A DNA stretch of 22,883 bases. It comes from Rhizophagus sp. LPA8_4_AMF (taxonomy: Eukaryota > Glomeromycota > Glomeromycetes > Glomerales > Glomeraceae). The notes under the pieces were generated by a model. It did no database searches. It was not told where the DNA came from and saw nothing but the letters and a program-made list of their open reading frames with translations. Position 1 is the stretch's first letter. Every line of letters starts with the position of its first letter. Shown in pieces: positions 10,425 to 21,230 of the stretch. The position numbers and the translations under genes were made by a program. The DNA is taken from NCBI GenBank assembly GCA_021464525.1, contig JADRCO010001066.1, positions 1 to 22,883 on the forward strand, given 5' to 3'.

Positions 10425-11829
10425 ATGATTCAAATGAATGAAACTACAAATGAAATTAATCATCATAGACAATGCCCGTAAGTTAAAAAGTTCTCAGCGC
10501 GTAATATTCGTAATAATATTGTACGGTATGTTATGTACGGTATGTTAAATATATAATTAATATTATCTTTATATTATATTAGGTGGGCGCTTACCATAGA
10601 AAATTGTAATGGGATTCAAATGTTCCGAACTTTTTTAATAATTGGAGCAATATTATATTTAATGTTAACCTTAACATTATTGACTTATTATATATACAAT
10701 TCAATTAAACAAAATGAAAAAATTTATAAAATAACATCTTGGACATCTTTAAATTATATGAAATTTTGGTCAATAATTTATTTTTCAAGTGAGTCAACAT
10801 TTTTTTGAAAAAAAATTGTTTTTTTTTTATCTAGAGATAAATTAGAAATTCTAATTGATTTCTTTCTTCTCTTATAGTGCGATGTTTTCATTGTATAACC
10901 ATTATTTTTAATTTATTTGGAGATAATATAATATTTCGAGATACATTCTTTTTAATATCATGGATACCAGGACATCTTTTAGTATATATACATATAGTGA
11001 GCATATTTAGAATTCTACCAAGTTTATTATTTAATCAATTTACAGAAACAACACCAAGATTGAAAACAATTTGGATACCAAAAGGAGAAAAACAAATTAC
11101 AATTATATTTTGGGCATTTTGTATTATCACAGTATTAAGTTTAACAACAACTAGTTTTATCGCAGCATGTATTAGAAGAAGTGAAGGATTTACGAAGAAA
11201 TGGTTTTTTGCTTTTTCAACTCATGTATTTTTTCAATGGTTATATTGTCTTATAAATGGATTCTTATTTTTATATTATGGTAGAATATTGGTTAAACAAA
11301 CCAAAAAAAGTATTAAATTAACTGACATTAATAATGTCAAAGGAAGAGAAAATTTTAGAGTATTTGTTAGAAAGGTAATTATATATTTATATGATATATG
11401 ATATTCGTTAATTATATTATATGTTATTTGTTAATTACTGATTATATGATATTTGTTAATTACTGATTATATTTGTTTTTTGTTTATTGTAATTAATAAA
11501 TATATATATATATTTTTTTTTTACATTAGATGAAAATGTATAATTTTGTTTGTAGTGCCATCTGTTTTTTCACAGCGATTGTTGTCCTTCCATCAACGAC
11601 ATTATTAATGTATTTGGGACTTGATAATATAATAGATATAATGTTTTGTATTTCTGTTAATATTATTTTTCCAATTTTATTCGGAATGTTATCTTATTCA
11701 ATTATAACATCGTAAGTATTAATAATTAATTTAATTTTATAATAAGAACTAAAAATTTATTAATATATTTTTTTATTATTAAGCGAAACACAAAAAAAAA
11801 ATGATACGGGTAAATTTATAAATAAATAA
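10425..11829 (+). CDS. Seven-helix membrane protein (GPCR-like or TOM1/THH1-like topology), unidentified
   Basis: Five exons join in frame: 10425-10477, 10583-10788, 10878-11374, 11530-11711 and 11784-11829, with introns of 105, 89, 155 and 72 bp. The product is 327 residues. A short Asn-rich, probably extracellular N-terminus carries a possible glycosylation site (N5-E-T). It is followed by seven hydrophobic segments at about 32-57, 79-100, 109-130, 160-183, 195-220, 255-280 and 285-310, then a short polar tail ending TGKFINK. Basic loops (RPxLK, CIRRSEG, KQTKKSIK) favour a cytosolic side between helices. I see no DRY or NPxxY motif, so a classical rhodopsin-type receptor is not supported. 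A fungal 7TM sensor or a TOM1/THH1-like protein are both possible. The start is the first ATG after an in-frame stop at 10389; a second ATG follows three codons later. Confidence 0.7.
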
Positions 11830-13621
11830 TTTTTGTTTTTGTTTTTGTTTTCATTAAATATGTCATAATAATTTGTATAATTTTTTATTTTTATTTTTTT
11901 ATATAGATGATCCATCTTTTACTCTTCAATATTCGGCTTATATACAAACAAATAGTTTCAGTAATGTTTGAATCCTTTTACCATGTTGTAATTTATTAAA
12001 TTCACATGATTTGAATCATATTGATCATATGTGCATCGGAACTTATATGAATTATATGATGTCCAAATTTAGTTGGACTGGAATCGTTGCGAATATTTGA
12101 CCGCCGGAATAATATTCGTCCGTTATTAATATTTTCCCCAATTTTTCTTTGTTTGCATAGTATTTACATCTGAAATATTTATAATGCGGAAAAACTTTCA
12201 AATGATTTTTAAAAATCATAAAATTGTAATTACAAGTTAAATATTTTGACCAGTAAAATTATTGAATTAATAAATAAATAAAAATTGGAAAATTAAATTA
12301 CGCCATTTCACATATTAATCGTTTTGTATCACGACTAAATGTTAATTGACGTAAATACGAGTATTTCAATTCGTGAAGAATCTTCAAGAAGTTTATTATA
12401 ATTTAAATTATTATTATTATTATTATTATTATTATAATTTATTATTGATATTTAATATTATCGTTATTAAATATTTTAAATTTCCTTTTTTTTATTGTTT
12501 AAAAAAAAAACATATATATATATTTATATATATTCCGAAATTTATTATGATTTGTTTTATTAATAATCACATGGATACGAAGAGTGAACGAAAATAAAGA
12601 ATTGAGATTGTTCTCAATCTTTTTGTCACACAACAATTTCGTGATTACAAGTTTTAAAGTCATTCTAAATTTATTTTTTTAATAGGATTTCATGAGTAAT
12701 TTGATGATATAATCAATCCAATAATCATTTATAATCAAATATATATATACGCATTTATATTAGTAGCACATGATCATCATTTACTATTAAATAATTTTAA
12801 TAATTCCGTCTGTCGATCAAAGGAAAATAAATCGTTGTTGAATCGATAAATAAGGAAAAGTTCGTTTCGAAATGCCGAAAATACTAATGCATTTATTGTT
12901 GAAAAGCAGCAGATTTAATGGATTATGCAAGTATATCATCATCATACTTTAAAAACGTTTTCAGGACGGGGAATTTTTAATCATTCTTAGTAATGCATAA
13001 TTAAGAAATTTTTATTTTTATTTTTTTATGACTTTTTAATTGTTTACTTTTAAGTATTTAATACTTCGTTCAAAAATATATGAGGTATACAATATACTTG
13101 ATACGTAAATTGTATAACATATGTAACATTCTAATTATTGGAGTACTAAGACCGGGGTACTTTTTTGATCGACCATTTTTTAAACACCGAATATCTGGGT
13201 GATTATCATGACAATTTTAACATCATTGTAATTTTATTAATTCACATGAAAATATTTAACTTCTATAACTTCTAGAATTTCAATTCACACGGACCAGCGC
13301 AAATTATTTATATTAAAATCTCGTGTTGCTTATCAAAATATCCTAACTTTTAGACAAAGTAGACAAAGTAATTTATTTTATTGATTGCATAAATTAAAAA
13401 TTAATTAACTTAATTTAGATTATTTGTTTATTTTATATATATATATATTTTTAAAGATTTTATTTTTCCGAAAATATATAAAAATGATGAGTGTTTGCAT
13501 AGATTTTTTTTTTCTTTAAAAAAAAAATAATTTTTTTTTAAAAATATTTCACTTTTTATTAAAAACTATTTTTTTTTTTTATTTTTATTATTTCATTAAT
13601 TTACTATATTTTAAAAAAAAA
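11830..13621. other. Intergenic region between the seven-helix gene and the methyltransferase gene
   Basis: This holds a TTA microsatellite (12408-12434), long A and T runs close to the methyltransferase start and scattered short palindromes. A 74-codon frame (12373-12597) is mostly translated microsatellite. A slightly GC-richer piece around 13139-13200 (GGAGTACTAAGACCGGGGTA) stands out in composition but has no partner copy in the window. Confidence 0.5.
12408..12434. repeat. TTA/ATT trinucleotide microsatellite
   Basis: About nine uninterrupted triplets. It accounts for the Tyr run in an overlapping spurious frame. Confidence 0.85.
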
Positions 13622-14953
13622 ATGAGAAATTTAAGTAAAAATGATATAAAATTTCATCCACTTAATGCGACTAATTGGAAAGAAGATATTGATGAATCAA
13701 TTCTTGAAAATTATAGATTTTCTGAAGGTCGAAGATTTCATAATGTAGAAGGTGTACCATATTTTTTAGCAAATGATGAGGAAGAAATCTCAAGATTACA
13801 AATGCACCATTATCTTTATAGGTATATATGGCAAAGTATATATTCCTCTCCAATGAATGATAAACTTGCTTTAGGAAATCTTAAAGTATTAGATTCTGGT
13901 TGTGGTCCAGGAACTTGGATTTTAGATATGGCAAATTCTTATAAAAAATCAATTTTTGTTGGTGTTGATTTATCTCCAACAATGTTCCCTTCTGCCACTC
14001 CTGATAATGTAGCATTCTTGGAAAGAAATATTATTGAAGGATTTCCTTTTCCGAATGATACTTTTGATTTCGTACACCAGGGTTTTATGAATTTTGCCTT
14101 TACTAAAAATCAGTGGCAAGACGTTATTTTTGATATAGTTAGAATAACCAAACCTGGTGGTTGGATTGAATTTACGGTATGTTTATATACACTTTAAAAT
14201 CATTTGGACTTTGGAAATCTTTTACTCATCATTTTTTTTTTTTTTTTTCAGGAAACTGATATTGAAACGTATTTTGCTGGACCTCTTACTAAGAAATTTA
14301 TGAAATCATGTAGGTTTATTTTTAATATTAATATAATTTATTATTATTAACTTTTTAATTAAAAGATATATTTTTAAATAATTTTAAATAGTTCATGATC
14401 TTTTGGATGCACGTGGCCTTGATTCGTTTATTGCTTCACGTATTGAAAGTTACTTACAATCCACTAATCAAGTTATCGATATCCATGTTGAACGTAAATC
14501 AACTCCCTTAGGTTCACACGGAAAAAAATTAGGAGAATTGGTAAGTATTTTTTTCAAACGTCTCATGATATCTCACAAGTAACATCACATGATTAATTGT
14601 GCCGACTGTTAATATTTGTAATTCCGGCCAGAACGATTGAGTCTAAGCTTTGCATATATTTATATTAATATACTATGTTTTTTTTATGTCATGTAGCTTT
14701 GCTGTAATGAATGGGCATCTATATCTCATGCTAAAGCATATATATGCAAATTTATGGGTATTCCTATTGAAGAATATGACGATTTTGTAGAAAAAATTAA
14801 AAAGGAATATGATGAAAATAAATCTTATTGCAAGTCATATAGGTACGTATGTTAATGAATATGTACGTGTTTCTTTTACATACTACATTCTGTCCTAACA
14901 TTTTTTTTTTTTTGAAATTGTTTTTTAGAATTTATGGAAGAAAAAAATATTAA
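13622..14953 (+). CDS. Class I SAM-dependent methyltransferase
   Basis: Five exons join in frame: 13622-14176, 14252-14309, 14392-14540, 14697-14842 and a 25-bp last exon 14929-14953. Introns are 75, 82, 156 and 86 bp. The product is 310 residues. Residues about 30-75 (YRFSEGRRFHNVEGVPYFLA, then MHHYLYRYIW) are an N-terminal helical lead-in typical of fungal LaeA/UMTA-like methyltransferases. The catalytic fold shows motif I LDSGCGPGTW (90-99), the acidic end of beta-2 VGVDLSP (113-119), acidic-strand FDFVHQGFMNFAF (148-160) and post-motif KPGGWIEF (177-184). The C-terminal half has the mixed helices expected of the substrate cap. The substrate cannot be read from sequence: small molecules or proteins are both possible. 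The first ATG was chosen; the region just upstream is a long A/T tract. Confidence 0.85.
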
Positions 14954-15588
14954 AAAATTAGAATTTTATTTTTTTTAAAAAAAAAGAATTATAAAAAAGT
15001 TTTTAAGAAAAAAATTATGAAAATAAGTTAAAAACTTGTAAGATATTTTTAAAAATATTTATAAGCAAAAAAAATTATATATATATTTGTATAACGGTCA
15101 TACAACCATAATTATAGTATGACTTATTTATATATATATATTTATATATTTTTTTTTATACTGTAAGCCTTTTTTTATAAAATAATATAGAAATTATATT
15201 CGTAACAAAGTTACCTGTTATTACTTATTAGATATTAGGGTTTTTTTTTATGTTATAAGGGATAATTATAGCGAATCAGTTTTAACCATTTCAATCAATA
15301 TATATATATTTTTTATAGATTTCTTCATAAAATGAATAAAAAGGGAAATATGAGATATTTACAGAGTATAATCATATGATTATGATCGGTTTTTAATTAA
15401 TATATTGACACAGATTTTCTCATTAGTCATTTTACGCAATTAAAAATCGTTTGTGACTATGTTTGTGTCAAATATGTAAATATTTATTTCACTGCCCTTT
15501 TAAGATCCGCGTTCACCTTCTTCCTTCTTTAAGATCTGGTTTAAAAAAAAAACCATCTAAATCTTTATTAAAATCTCTCTTTTCTATC
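14954..15588. other. Spacer between methyltransferase and F-box genes
   Basis: The spacer carries dense A/T runs and TATA-type dinucleotide stretches (about 15078-15150 and 15298-15318). It must contain the 3' end of the methyltransferase transcript and the promoter of the F-box gene. An in-frame extension of the F-box frame reaches back to an ATG at 15463, but I prefer the later start. Confidence 0.45.
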
Positions 15589-17076
15589 ATGACCCAAAAT
15601 CTTCCTGTTGAAATTCTTTGTGATATATTAAACAATTTGGTACTTCAAAATGATACAAGATCTTTTAAGACACTATTTTCTTGTTTGTTCGTTAACAAGT
15701 TATGGTGCCAGATAACTGTACCTACCTTATGGAGAAATCCTTGGAACTTTAAAATTTGGAGTCATACGAATTTTAAATATCGATATAGAGCAATGTTTAA
15801 TATATTAATTCTTTTTTTACCGGATAATTCTATAGAATACTTAAAAGAATGTGGTATTGAATCTCTGATAATACAACCAAAGTATTCATTTAGACCCAAC
15901 ATGCGTCGAACTAAAGGTTACAATGCTTCAACTTTATTCAATTATCCAAGTTTTTGTAAAAATCTATCAATTTATCATATTAATAAAATGATAGATTTTC
16001 AAAATCGATTTAAAGATCATAAAATCCTTATTATCAAAGAAATTTTGAAATTATTTATATCTGAATCACCCCGCTTTTTACATATGCATATTGAAGACAT
16101 TCAATATGATATAACTGGATTATTTAGTAATTATAAACCTTTCTCACAAATAACAGAATTGATTATAGGTGCAAACATTGATTCATTAATTTTGAATCGA
16201 TTATCACAATTATGTCAAAATATTAAGAGACTCAAATTAATTGAAGTTAATAATCCAAATCAAGGAATGATTAATTTAGTAAAAGTTCAAAATAATCTTA
16301 ATAATTTGAACTTTATTTCTGGAATAATTAATAAAAAAAAAAATCAACAAATAATTTCTTTAGGAAATGTATTAAAATTGAAATCACAATCTATTATTTC
16401 ACTTAATTTTGAAAATGAACTTCAAATTGTTTTGGATATATTACCTCATTTTACTCAAAATTTAAGAGAATTAAAATTTATAGTGGATAATAGACATCAA
16501 CTTTTGGGTAGATTTCATTTAGAATTGAAATCAATCAAATTTAAACAATTAGAAATTTTGGAATGTAATTTATCTTTTAAGGTATTTGCTAAAGTAATAG
16601 AAAAATCTGGTAGTGAATTAAAAACAATTATTCATAAAAGAGGTAGTTATAATTCTAAAGAAGTTGGATTCTTAGTTAATGCTATTTCTTATAATTGTTT
16701 TAAATTGGAATATTTATATATTGAAATTATGGATGGTAATGATTTGTTAAAACTTTTAAATTCTTGTCAAAATTTAAAAGAATTAACTTTAAATTCAATA
16801 TATTCAACTTCTAGAAATCATTTACATCATCTTTTTATAACTTTGGCAGAAAATTCACCTCAAAGTTTATATAAATTACAATTAAATATTAATATAACTT
16901 CTGAATTATTTGAAAAATTTCTTGAGACATGGCAAAAAAGACCAAATATGAAATCATTAAATTTAAATATTAACAAGTATTACCATGATGATAAAAAAAA
17001 GAAAATTGTACAAAAATTCAAAGCAAATGGAGTATTAAATAGTTTTAGATATAATAAAAATTTATTGGTAATTTAA
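15589..17076 (+). CDS. F-box protein with degenerate leucine-rich repeats
   Basis: A single exon of 495 codons. The start at 15589 gives MTQNLPVEILCDILNN, so the F-box (LPxEIL...CLFVNKLWCQITVPTLWRNP, residues about 5-48) sits at the very N-terminus as usual for such proteins. An ATG 42 codons upstream would add a basic, unlike-family leader. After the F-box come about 430 residues of irregular leucine-rich units, for example LNNLNFISG, LRELKFIVDN, LKELTLNS and MKSLNLNINKYY. This fits substrate-recognition subunits of SCF (Skp1-cullin-F-box) ubiquitin ligases, in which the F-box binds Skp1 and the repeats bind the target. The target is unknown. Large families of such genes are typical of arbuscular mycorrhizal fungi. 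Downstream, an AATAAA occurs right after the stop. Confidence 0.85.
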   Translation: MTQNLPVEILCDILNNLVLQNDTRSFKTLFSCLFVNKLWCQITVPTLWRNPWNFKIWSHTNFKYRYRAMFNILILFLPDNSIEYLKECGIESLIIQPKYSFRPNMRRTKGYNASTLFNYPSFCKNLSIYHINKMIDFQNRFKDHKILIIKEILKLFISESPRFLHMHIEDIQYDITGLFSNYKPFSQITELIIGANIDSLILNRLSQLCQNIKRLKLIEVNNPNQGMINLVKVQNNLNNLNFISGIINKKKNQQIISLGNVLKLKSQSIISLNFENELQIVLDILPHFTQNLRELKFIVDNRHQLLGRFHLELKSIKFKQLEILECNLSFKVFAKVIEKSGSELKTIIHKRGSYNSKEVGFLVNAISYNCFKLEYLYIEIMDGNDLLKLLNSCQNLKELTLNSIYSTSRNHLHHLFITLAENSPQSLYKLQLNINITSELFEKFLETWQKRPNMKSLNLNINKYYHDDKKKKIVQKFKANGVLNSFRYNKNLLVI

Positions 17077-18723
17077 TAAATTTTTAATAAAATAAATATA
17101 TAATTAAATAATTTTATTAAACATAATTTTTATATCTATAATCTGTTTATATAAAATAATAAGATATAATAAAGAATTAAATTAGCATTATATATATCAA
17201 TAAATATATATTTTTATATAAAGATATAATAAAAAGGATTTTGTTTTTTATTGCACCTGCAATATATCATATCCCTATAATGTATTACATGTAAAAGTCA
17301 AAATAACATTCTAAACCCTTTTTGACATATTAATGAAACTTGTAGAGCAGCCAAAAATACGCATAGTATAAGGTTTCTTATAGTATATAATATATGTATA
17401 AGGTCTCACACCAGGATTTTTTAAAAGGTGAAAAATTTTAACGAAGTCACATGATCAAAATGATCAACATAAATAATATATAAAAATGGCCAAAAAAAGA
17501 ACATATTCCTAATAAAAATCTAGTAATTTAAACTTTTGGTAATTTTTTTTAAAAATTAATTGAAATTTAATTTTACTTATCCCTGTTTTATTTTTTATTG
17601 ATGTCAAAAAAATTTAGCAGTATAACATTGAATGCATTTTCATAAATCATAGGAAGTATTATTTCTAAAATATAAGTATTGTTACACATTTCTACCTGTA
17701 TAGGAAAAAGCTTTTATTAACAGTATATACTTAAGAGCTTTCTTTATAATAACAGAGAGTAATGTAATTAATTATATTAGATAGCGAATTTTACTTTAAG
17801 GTAATTACTATTGACTTTATTATGTATTGCAAAAATAAAAAAAAAATTAATAAATCAATTTACTTTATTAATATTTCAATATTCAGTAATCCAATTTTAA
17901 TAAACTTTTTTTAAATTGTAAAATTCAATGAAAATTATAAAATAAATAAAAAAAAGTGTATTAAAATTAGACTATTAAATATTAAGAAATTGCAAACTCC
18001 TAATGTTTAAATTTTAAAAAATGGACTAATTTGCTAAAAGTGTATCTTATAACTTATTTAAAAATTTTTGAAATCCTACTTTAATAAATATTACTTTATA
18101 TTAATATAATAAAGTTCAGTTTATTTTTAATAGAAATTACTATAATAAAATTTTTAATATTTATATATATAAAATCAAAATTAGATAAATTTTAACTCTT
18201 AAAAGAATTAAATAATCAAAATTAATTTGACTTCAGCACTTTAAAAGTTGAAATAATTAAATTAAATACTAAATATTAATCATCTACAATTATTGAAATT
18301 TAATAATAAAAGTATTTTGGAAGGTCAATGACACTTCTTACCTGCTAATTGTTTGACCATTTTTCTAGCAAAAGATTGTTGAAGAAAAACTTAGTTTTTC
18401 TCTATTTAAGGTATTTACAAATAGCTTTTTGGATGTTGTAACTTGTGAAATTTAAGAAGCATCTTTCAAGATTTGCCTGGATTTTAAACTTTTCATTTTA
18501 ATAGAACTACATACTTGGAGCAGTTTTCATTAAAGATATTTTTCAAAGCTGTGAAACTTGAACTTCCTTTATATTTGTAAAAAGTTTTGTATAGTTAACA
18601 TTTAGGCTACTAGCTTTTAAATACTTTTGATGATATATTTGAAAGTATTGCAAAAGTCTTTCTACAAAGTACAAGTTAATAAAATATCATTTGAAAAATG
18701 TGTCTTTTTCTTATTATAATTAA
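17077..18723. other. AT-rich stretch without recognisable genes
   Basis: No frame longer than 60 codons. It contains many short A/T runs and is bounded on the right by the TTAA flanking the palindromic element. Nothing in it supports a functional call. Confidence 0.5.
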
Positions 18724-19189
18724 TTCGTGATCCATGAGTTAACTGCAAAAAGTTTATATATAAAATCAGTACAAAATTAAAAAAAAGATTAAGTGCATTA
18801 TCTTATGATCCAATGATTAGATTACAATAAACACTTAAGCTAATTTGTAGTTTTCGGTGTACTCTTTAAAATAAAAAAATGATCTCCAATATTGGATTGG
18901 TAGATCATGAAATAATTGCCAAAAACTATTTTTTTGACAGAGGTGTAGATTCCAATTTTGGGATCTGATATTCTCTGAAAAAAATGGTTTTTGGTAATTA
19001 TCTCACAATTTACCAATCTAATTTCAGAAATCTTTTTTTTATTTTAAAAAGTACATCAAGAACTACAAATGAGCTTAAAGTTTCATTGAAATCCAATCAC
19101 TGGATTATGAAATAATGTATTTAATCATTTTTTTAAATTTGCACTGATTTTATATATGAATTTTTTGCAGTTGACTTACAGATCACGAA
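18724..19189. mobile_element. 466-bp palindromic (foldback/MITE-like) element, flanked by TTAA or TA
   Basis: The left half (from TTCGTGATCCATGAGTTAAC) is the reverse complement of the right half, which read backward begins TTCGTGATCTGTAAGTCAAC. Symmetry continues to the centre at about 18957 (AGATTCC, AATTTT, GGGATCT). Over the outer 117 nt of each arm I count about 96 matches. Both ends are flanked by TTAA (18720-18723 and 19190-19193), equally readable as TA duplications around an element one base longer at each end. It has no coding capacity, so any movement would need a transposase from elsewhere. Transcripts would fold into a hairpin of about 230 bp. Family unknown: TTAA suggests a piggyBac-like and TA a Tc1/mariner-like enzyme. 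Confidence 0.75.
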
Positions 19190-19267
19190 TTAATATTTTA
19201 GAGGATGTAAATATAGTAGTTTAATATTTCTTATTTTTTTTCAGTTTTCTTTGAGTTTTTAAAAGTA

Positions 19268-19822
19268 TGGTACCAGAAGTCTAGACTTGACAATAAAATT
19301 GAAGCACTTATAAATCTTTCAACACTTTAAAAAAAATAATATTTCAAAGAAATATACCGGTAACTTTGTTCTACAAGACAAACACTATTATATTACTGGT
19401 CAGTTTTTCAAAAAAATGTCTACATAAAAAGTTATAAGCATTTGAAATTTGGCTAATTTTATATGATCAGCTCAAATTTGAAACAAAAAAGTCACGTGAT
19501 TGCATTTATTTTGCAAAAAATTACATAATTTGGATTGACATTCAAATTACTGAATACCATTTCAAAACTTAAAATATTTTAAGATTTATACCAAAGTTTA
19601 AATTCAGTTCAATTTCAGCTTAATTTTTTGAAAAAAAATACTAAAACTGACTCAATTTTCAGTTTTATCTTTTGCCCAATTTCCTTTTTTATATATGCTC
19701 GTATCTTTTTTTACACTTTTTATTCAAAATCACGGCTTTTTATTGGCTATTTCATATTCACGTGATAAGCAAGAAATTTGAAACAAAATCACGTGATTAT
19801 TGAGTATAGACTTCTGGCACCA
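19268..19822. mobile_element. 555-bp MITE-like element with 20-nt inverted ends and TA flanks
   Basis: The left end TGGTACCAGAAGTCTAGACT and the reverse complement of the right end TGGTGCCAGAAGTCTATACT match at 18 of 20 positions. TA lies just outside each end (19266-19267 and 19823-19824), as for Tc1/mariner-type insertions. There is no open frame. The interior holds a repeated AAATTTGAAACAAAA segment followed by CACGTGAT (about 19474-19501 and 19772-19798). The left end lies 79 bp from the neighbouring palindromic element. Confidence 0.7.
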
Positions 19823-20118
19823 TATTAATAACTTTTCTTTTGGTTTTAAATTTTTTTTTATTGATGTTTTTGGATTTTGGACTCTTTAAATTCTTTTGAA
19901 AACTTAAGAATTATTGAAATGCAGATCTATCAATTAGAAGATTTTGTGTATTTTAACTTTTTTGGATTTGTAGATTAATTTACAAAGAGAAGGATGATAG
20001 TGGTTGGGTAATTTATTTTAAATTAAGCTAACATATATTAATCATCAGTTGCATTAGTTAAAGTAATTATTAATAGATTTTAACCTTGTATTCAACTTAA
20101 TTTTAGTGTATTTAATTC
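19823..20118. other. Short AT-rich spacer between two transposon remnants
   Basis: Nothing recognisable. It ends at the 8-bp target-site copy of the hAT-like element. Confidence 0.4.
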
Positions 20119-20126
20119 ATGCCAAC
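20119..20126. repeat. Target-site duplication, left copy
   Basis: ATGCCAAC here and ATACCAAC at 21805-21812 match at 7 of 8 bases. Eight bases is the size made by hAT transposases. Confidence 0.65.
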
Positions 20127-20256
20127 TAGGGATAATATCAGTTTAAGTGAAACTGGTTTAGCCACAGTTTGAAATTGAACCGACATGAGGCAGTTTGAAC
20201 ATTTCAAACCACAGTTTGATTCAACTGCGGTTCAACTTATGGCTCAAATCACAGTT
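20127..20256. repeat. Left terminal inverted repeat of hAT-like element
   Basis: Starts TAGGGATAATATCAG and ends at the conserved block TCAAATCACAGTT. It holds several CAGTTTGA-type motifs in both orientations, as in hAT subterminal transposase-binding regions. Confidence 0.65.
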
Positions 20257-20636
20257 CAAGCTGATCTTTAATAATGATTAGTGAATTGGATTTTTTTTAT
20301 TAAATTTAATGTTAATCTGCAATTTGCAGATTTTTATCTGACTTAAATCAGAATCAGATAATCTTTTTTTTTAAATGGGCTTTTTTTCTTTTTTTTTAGG
20401 TACTACTTCAGTTTGGGCTTTGAAATAGGACGTCAGCTTGTAATTTGAAATTTTGAGGTACTTTTTTAATATTTTTCTTTTATTTTTAAAAATGTTAATT
20501 AACAGTCTTTTTACATTAAATTTCTTTTCATATTTTCATAGATAGATTTGGAATATAGAACAAAGGTAATTTGTCTCAATTTTAATATTTCTTTTAAGAA
20601 GCAACACTAATATTTATTTTATTTTATTTTACTTTT

Positions 20637-21230
20637 AGGATGCTGAACTCTTAGACGAACCCAGACTTAAAAGGTATAGTATGGGTGGGGAGTTTATTAA
20701 TTGCTTTAATAGAAATGGGTTAACATTTCTTTTTTTTTATTTTTAGCACGCCAAACTCTATGTATATAGTATAGGCGGGAGTTTTATTTTAATTGATTTA
20801 AAGAAATGTGTTAACATTTCTTTTTTTTTTTTACTTTTAGGACGCTGGACTTTTAGACGAACCTGGACTTAAAGGTATATAGTATGGGTGGAGAAGTTTA
20901 TCTAATTGCTTTAAAGAAATGTTTTAACATTTCTTTTTTTTTACTTTTAGCACGCCAGATTCTTTATAGAAGAATCCAGACTTGAAGGTATATAGTATAG
21001 GCGGGAGTTTTATTTTTAATTGATTATAAAGAAATGTTTTAACATTTCTTTTTTTTCTTTACTTTTAGCCAGTTTTAGGACGCTGGACTCTTAGACAAAC
21101 TTGGACTTAAAGGTATATAGTATGGTGGGGGAGTTTATCTAATTGTTTTGAAGAAATATGTTAAACACATTGCTTTTTTATTTTTATTTTTAGAACACCG
21201 AATTCTTGGGCGAACCCAGTGTAGCACCTT
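20637..21230 (+). repeat. Tandem array of alternating mini-exon-like blocks with splice signals
   Basis: Six blocks follow (A/T)CTTTTAG or ATTTTTAG acceptor-like tracts: 20639-20673, 20747-20761 (truncated), 20841-20874, 20951-20987, 21079-21112 and 21194 to about 21230. The first five are followed by GTATA-type donor-like sequence. Odd-numbered blocks read GACGCTGGACTCTTAGACGA-like (peptide DAGLLDEPGLK, variants DAELLDEPRLK and DAGLLDKLGLK). Even ones start CACGCC or AACACC. Spacing between successive blocks is 94-128 bp, giving a two-block period of about 200-240 bp. Most complete blocks are 34-37 nt, so splicing them together shifts frame from block to block. Two further exon-like pieces, about 20400-20457 and 20542-20565, precede the array with the same acceptor and donor pattern. 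Whether it is ever transcribed is unknown. Confidence 0.65.
20711..21056. repeat. Conserved hairpins in the spacers of the mini-exon array
   Basis: The first four spacers carry an AAAGAAATG...CATTTCTTT inverted repeat, best as AAAGAAATGTTTTAACATTTCTTT (arms of 11 with a 2-nt centre), placed just before the T-rich acceptor tract. The fifth spacer has a damaged version (about 21150). Confidence 0.6.

Noticed and set aside
12373..12597. 74-codon open frame with a Tyr run
   Set aside because: The Tyr run is a translated TTA microsatellite; the rest is A/T homopolymer.
13671..13853. 60-codon minus-strand frame
   Set aside because: Antisense shadow of methyltransferase exon 1, which has clear family motifs.
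15463..15588. 42-codon N-terminal extension of the F-box protein
   Set aside because: The extension is basic and unlike the family; the ATG at 15589 places the F-box at the N-terminus as expected.
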